This document shows, piece by piece, positions 63,428-64,000 of a stretch of DNA of 64,000 bases. The stretch comes from Desulfosediminicola ganghwensis (GTDB lineage: Bacteria; Desulfobacterota; Desulfobulbia; Desulfobulbales; Desulfocapsaceae), in assembly GCF_005116675.2 (NCBI RefSeq), contig NZ_CP050699.1, positions 4,521,001-4,585,000 on the forward strand, in the 5' to 3' direction. Made by a program: the position numbers and the translations under genes. The notes beneath the pieces are model-generated. The model was not told the origin of the DNA, did not search any database, and saw nothing but the letters and a program-made list of their open reading frames with translations. Positions within the stretch are counted from its first letter, which is position 1, and each line of letters opens with the position of its first letter.

Positions 63428-64000
63428 TTGTTTACGGCACGAAGGTGGAATGCGACCTCCCCTTCCCTCTGCAACTTCCCCAGGAGTCCTTTCACCGCTA
63501 TTCATGTAACCTCCTGGCAGGCCCTCCCGACCATCTCAAGAAGCTGATCACCTGCGGTTTCCCCTTCTACCAGGCACATGGGCGTCATGTCTATCTTTAT
63601 TCCGATCGGATCTTCGACAGGAGCGAAGGCGGTCAACCCTGGTGCTATGAGGTGAAAGATGTGGTGCGCTTTTACTGGCTCGGAGGAGAGAGGACTATTT
63701 ACTACCGGCTGGATAAAGCAGGCGATGCCCGGCTGCTCAGCTTCTGGTTTATCCATCTCGTCCTCCCCCTCTATTTCACCCTGGAGGGTATGTACGACTT
63801 TCTCCATGCCGGAGCGGTGGAGGTGGAGGGCAGGCCCCTTCTTTTTATCGCTCCCTCCATGGGGGGCAAGTCAACAATGACCGATAACTTTATCCGCCAG
63901 GGGCACTCCCTTATTACCGATGACAAGCTGGCCACATATATCGACAATAACAGGTTTATGGCGGTTACCTCACACCCCTACCATCGCCCCTACCGAAAGT
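63424..64000 (+). CDS. HPr-kinase-like protein of a lasso-type cluster (3' end outside window)
   Basis: At least 192 codons are visible, cut by the window edge. It begins MIVYGTKVECDLPFPLQL and contains a Walker A-like P-loop in FIAPSMGGKSTMTDNF preceded by FLHAGAVEVEG, and ITDDKLA. These are the features of HprK-related kinases found beside lasso B1/B2 genes. They can phosphorylate precursor peptides in some systems, which is inference here. The next genes, perhaps an asparagine-synthetase-like cyclase, should lie beyond 64000. Confidence 0.8.
   Translation, partial: MIVYGTKVECDLPFPLQLPQESFHRYSCNLLAGPPDHLKKLITCGFPFYQAHGRHVYLYSDRIFDRSEGGQPWCYEVKDVVRFYWLGGERTIYYRLDKAGDARLLSFWFIHLVLPLYFTLEGMYDFLHAGAVEVEGRPLLFIAPSMGGKSTMTDNFIRQGHSLITDDKLATYIDNNRFMAVTSHPYHRPYRK

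Overview
The window looks like a chromosomal segment of an anaerobic or microaerophilic Gram-negative bacterium, most likely a sulfate-reducer-type Desulfobacterota (Desulfobulbales-like). This is inferred from gene content, not from a marker gene. The evidence is a flavodiiron oxygen reductase, a reverse-type rubrerythrin, a hybrid cluster protein, a small siroheme sulfite-reductase-like protein, several ferredoxins, and two palindromes of the HcpR type (TTGAC-N4-GTCAA). No rRNA, tRNA or CRISPR array was seen.

Region 1 (about 0-16.7 kb) is a stress and redox block. It begins with a DUF547/TVP38 pair on the minus strand and a small ferredoxin. A four-gene plus-strand operon follows: flavodiiron protein, unknown protein, rhodanese-ferritin fusion, and rhodanese-persulfide-dioxygenase-like fusion, closed by a strong terminator. 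Next come a structured direct repeat, reverse rubrerythrin, a methyltransferase, hcp, an alSir-like protein, and a ferredoxin/Cys-rich protein. HcpR-like palindromes precede both hcp and the ferredoxin. The block ends with YkgJ-like, CreA, a glutaredoxin-like protein, a CaCA-type exchanger and a small secreted Zn-protease-like protein.

Region 2 (16.8-19.9 kb) holds a four-helix-bundle gene and two identical IS110-family elements set in an intergenic repeat. Their 5' noncoding ends carry a candidate bridge RNA.

Region 3 (19.9-62 kb) is one long exopolysaccharide/O-antigen locus, almost entirely on the minus strand. It encodes two Wzy-like polymerases, a Wzc-type tyrosine autokinase, a Wza-type export protein, an outer-membrane beta-barrel and a WecA-type initiator fused to a PilZ domain. 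It also has two WcaJ-like sugar transferases, CapD-, LegC-, NeuD-, WecB-, WecC- and WbpA-like sugar enzymes, four glycosyltransferases or related enzymes, acetyltransferases, a heparinase-like lyase, a bi-domain oxidoreductase and a Wzx flippase. The locus has been rearranged: it contains a GDP-fucose synthase pseudogene, vestiges of an aminotransferase, of a frameshifted acetyltransferase-like gene and of a beta-CASP nuclease, a dead IS3 element, and an intact ISL3 element inserted exactly at the stop codon of a wzy gene. A MntA/HepT toxin-antitoxin pair and a beta-CASP nuclease lie near its right end.

Region 4 (62.6-64 kb) is the start of a lasso-peptide-like RiPP operon (PqqD-like B1, B2 protease, HPr-kinase-like), cut by the window edge.

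The most unusual feature overall is a family of low-complexity intergenic tracts built from three words: AACTGC, GTTGGACG, and GTGAGGAGTGAGGTGTTAGG. They fill at least 16 gaps, often begin within a few bases of a stop codon, form inverted pairs between converging genes, and host both IS110 insertions.
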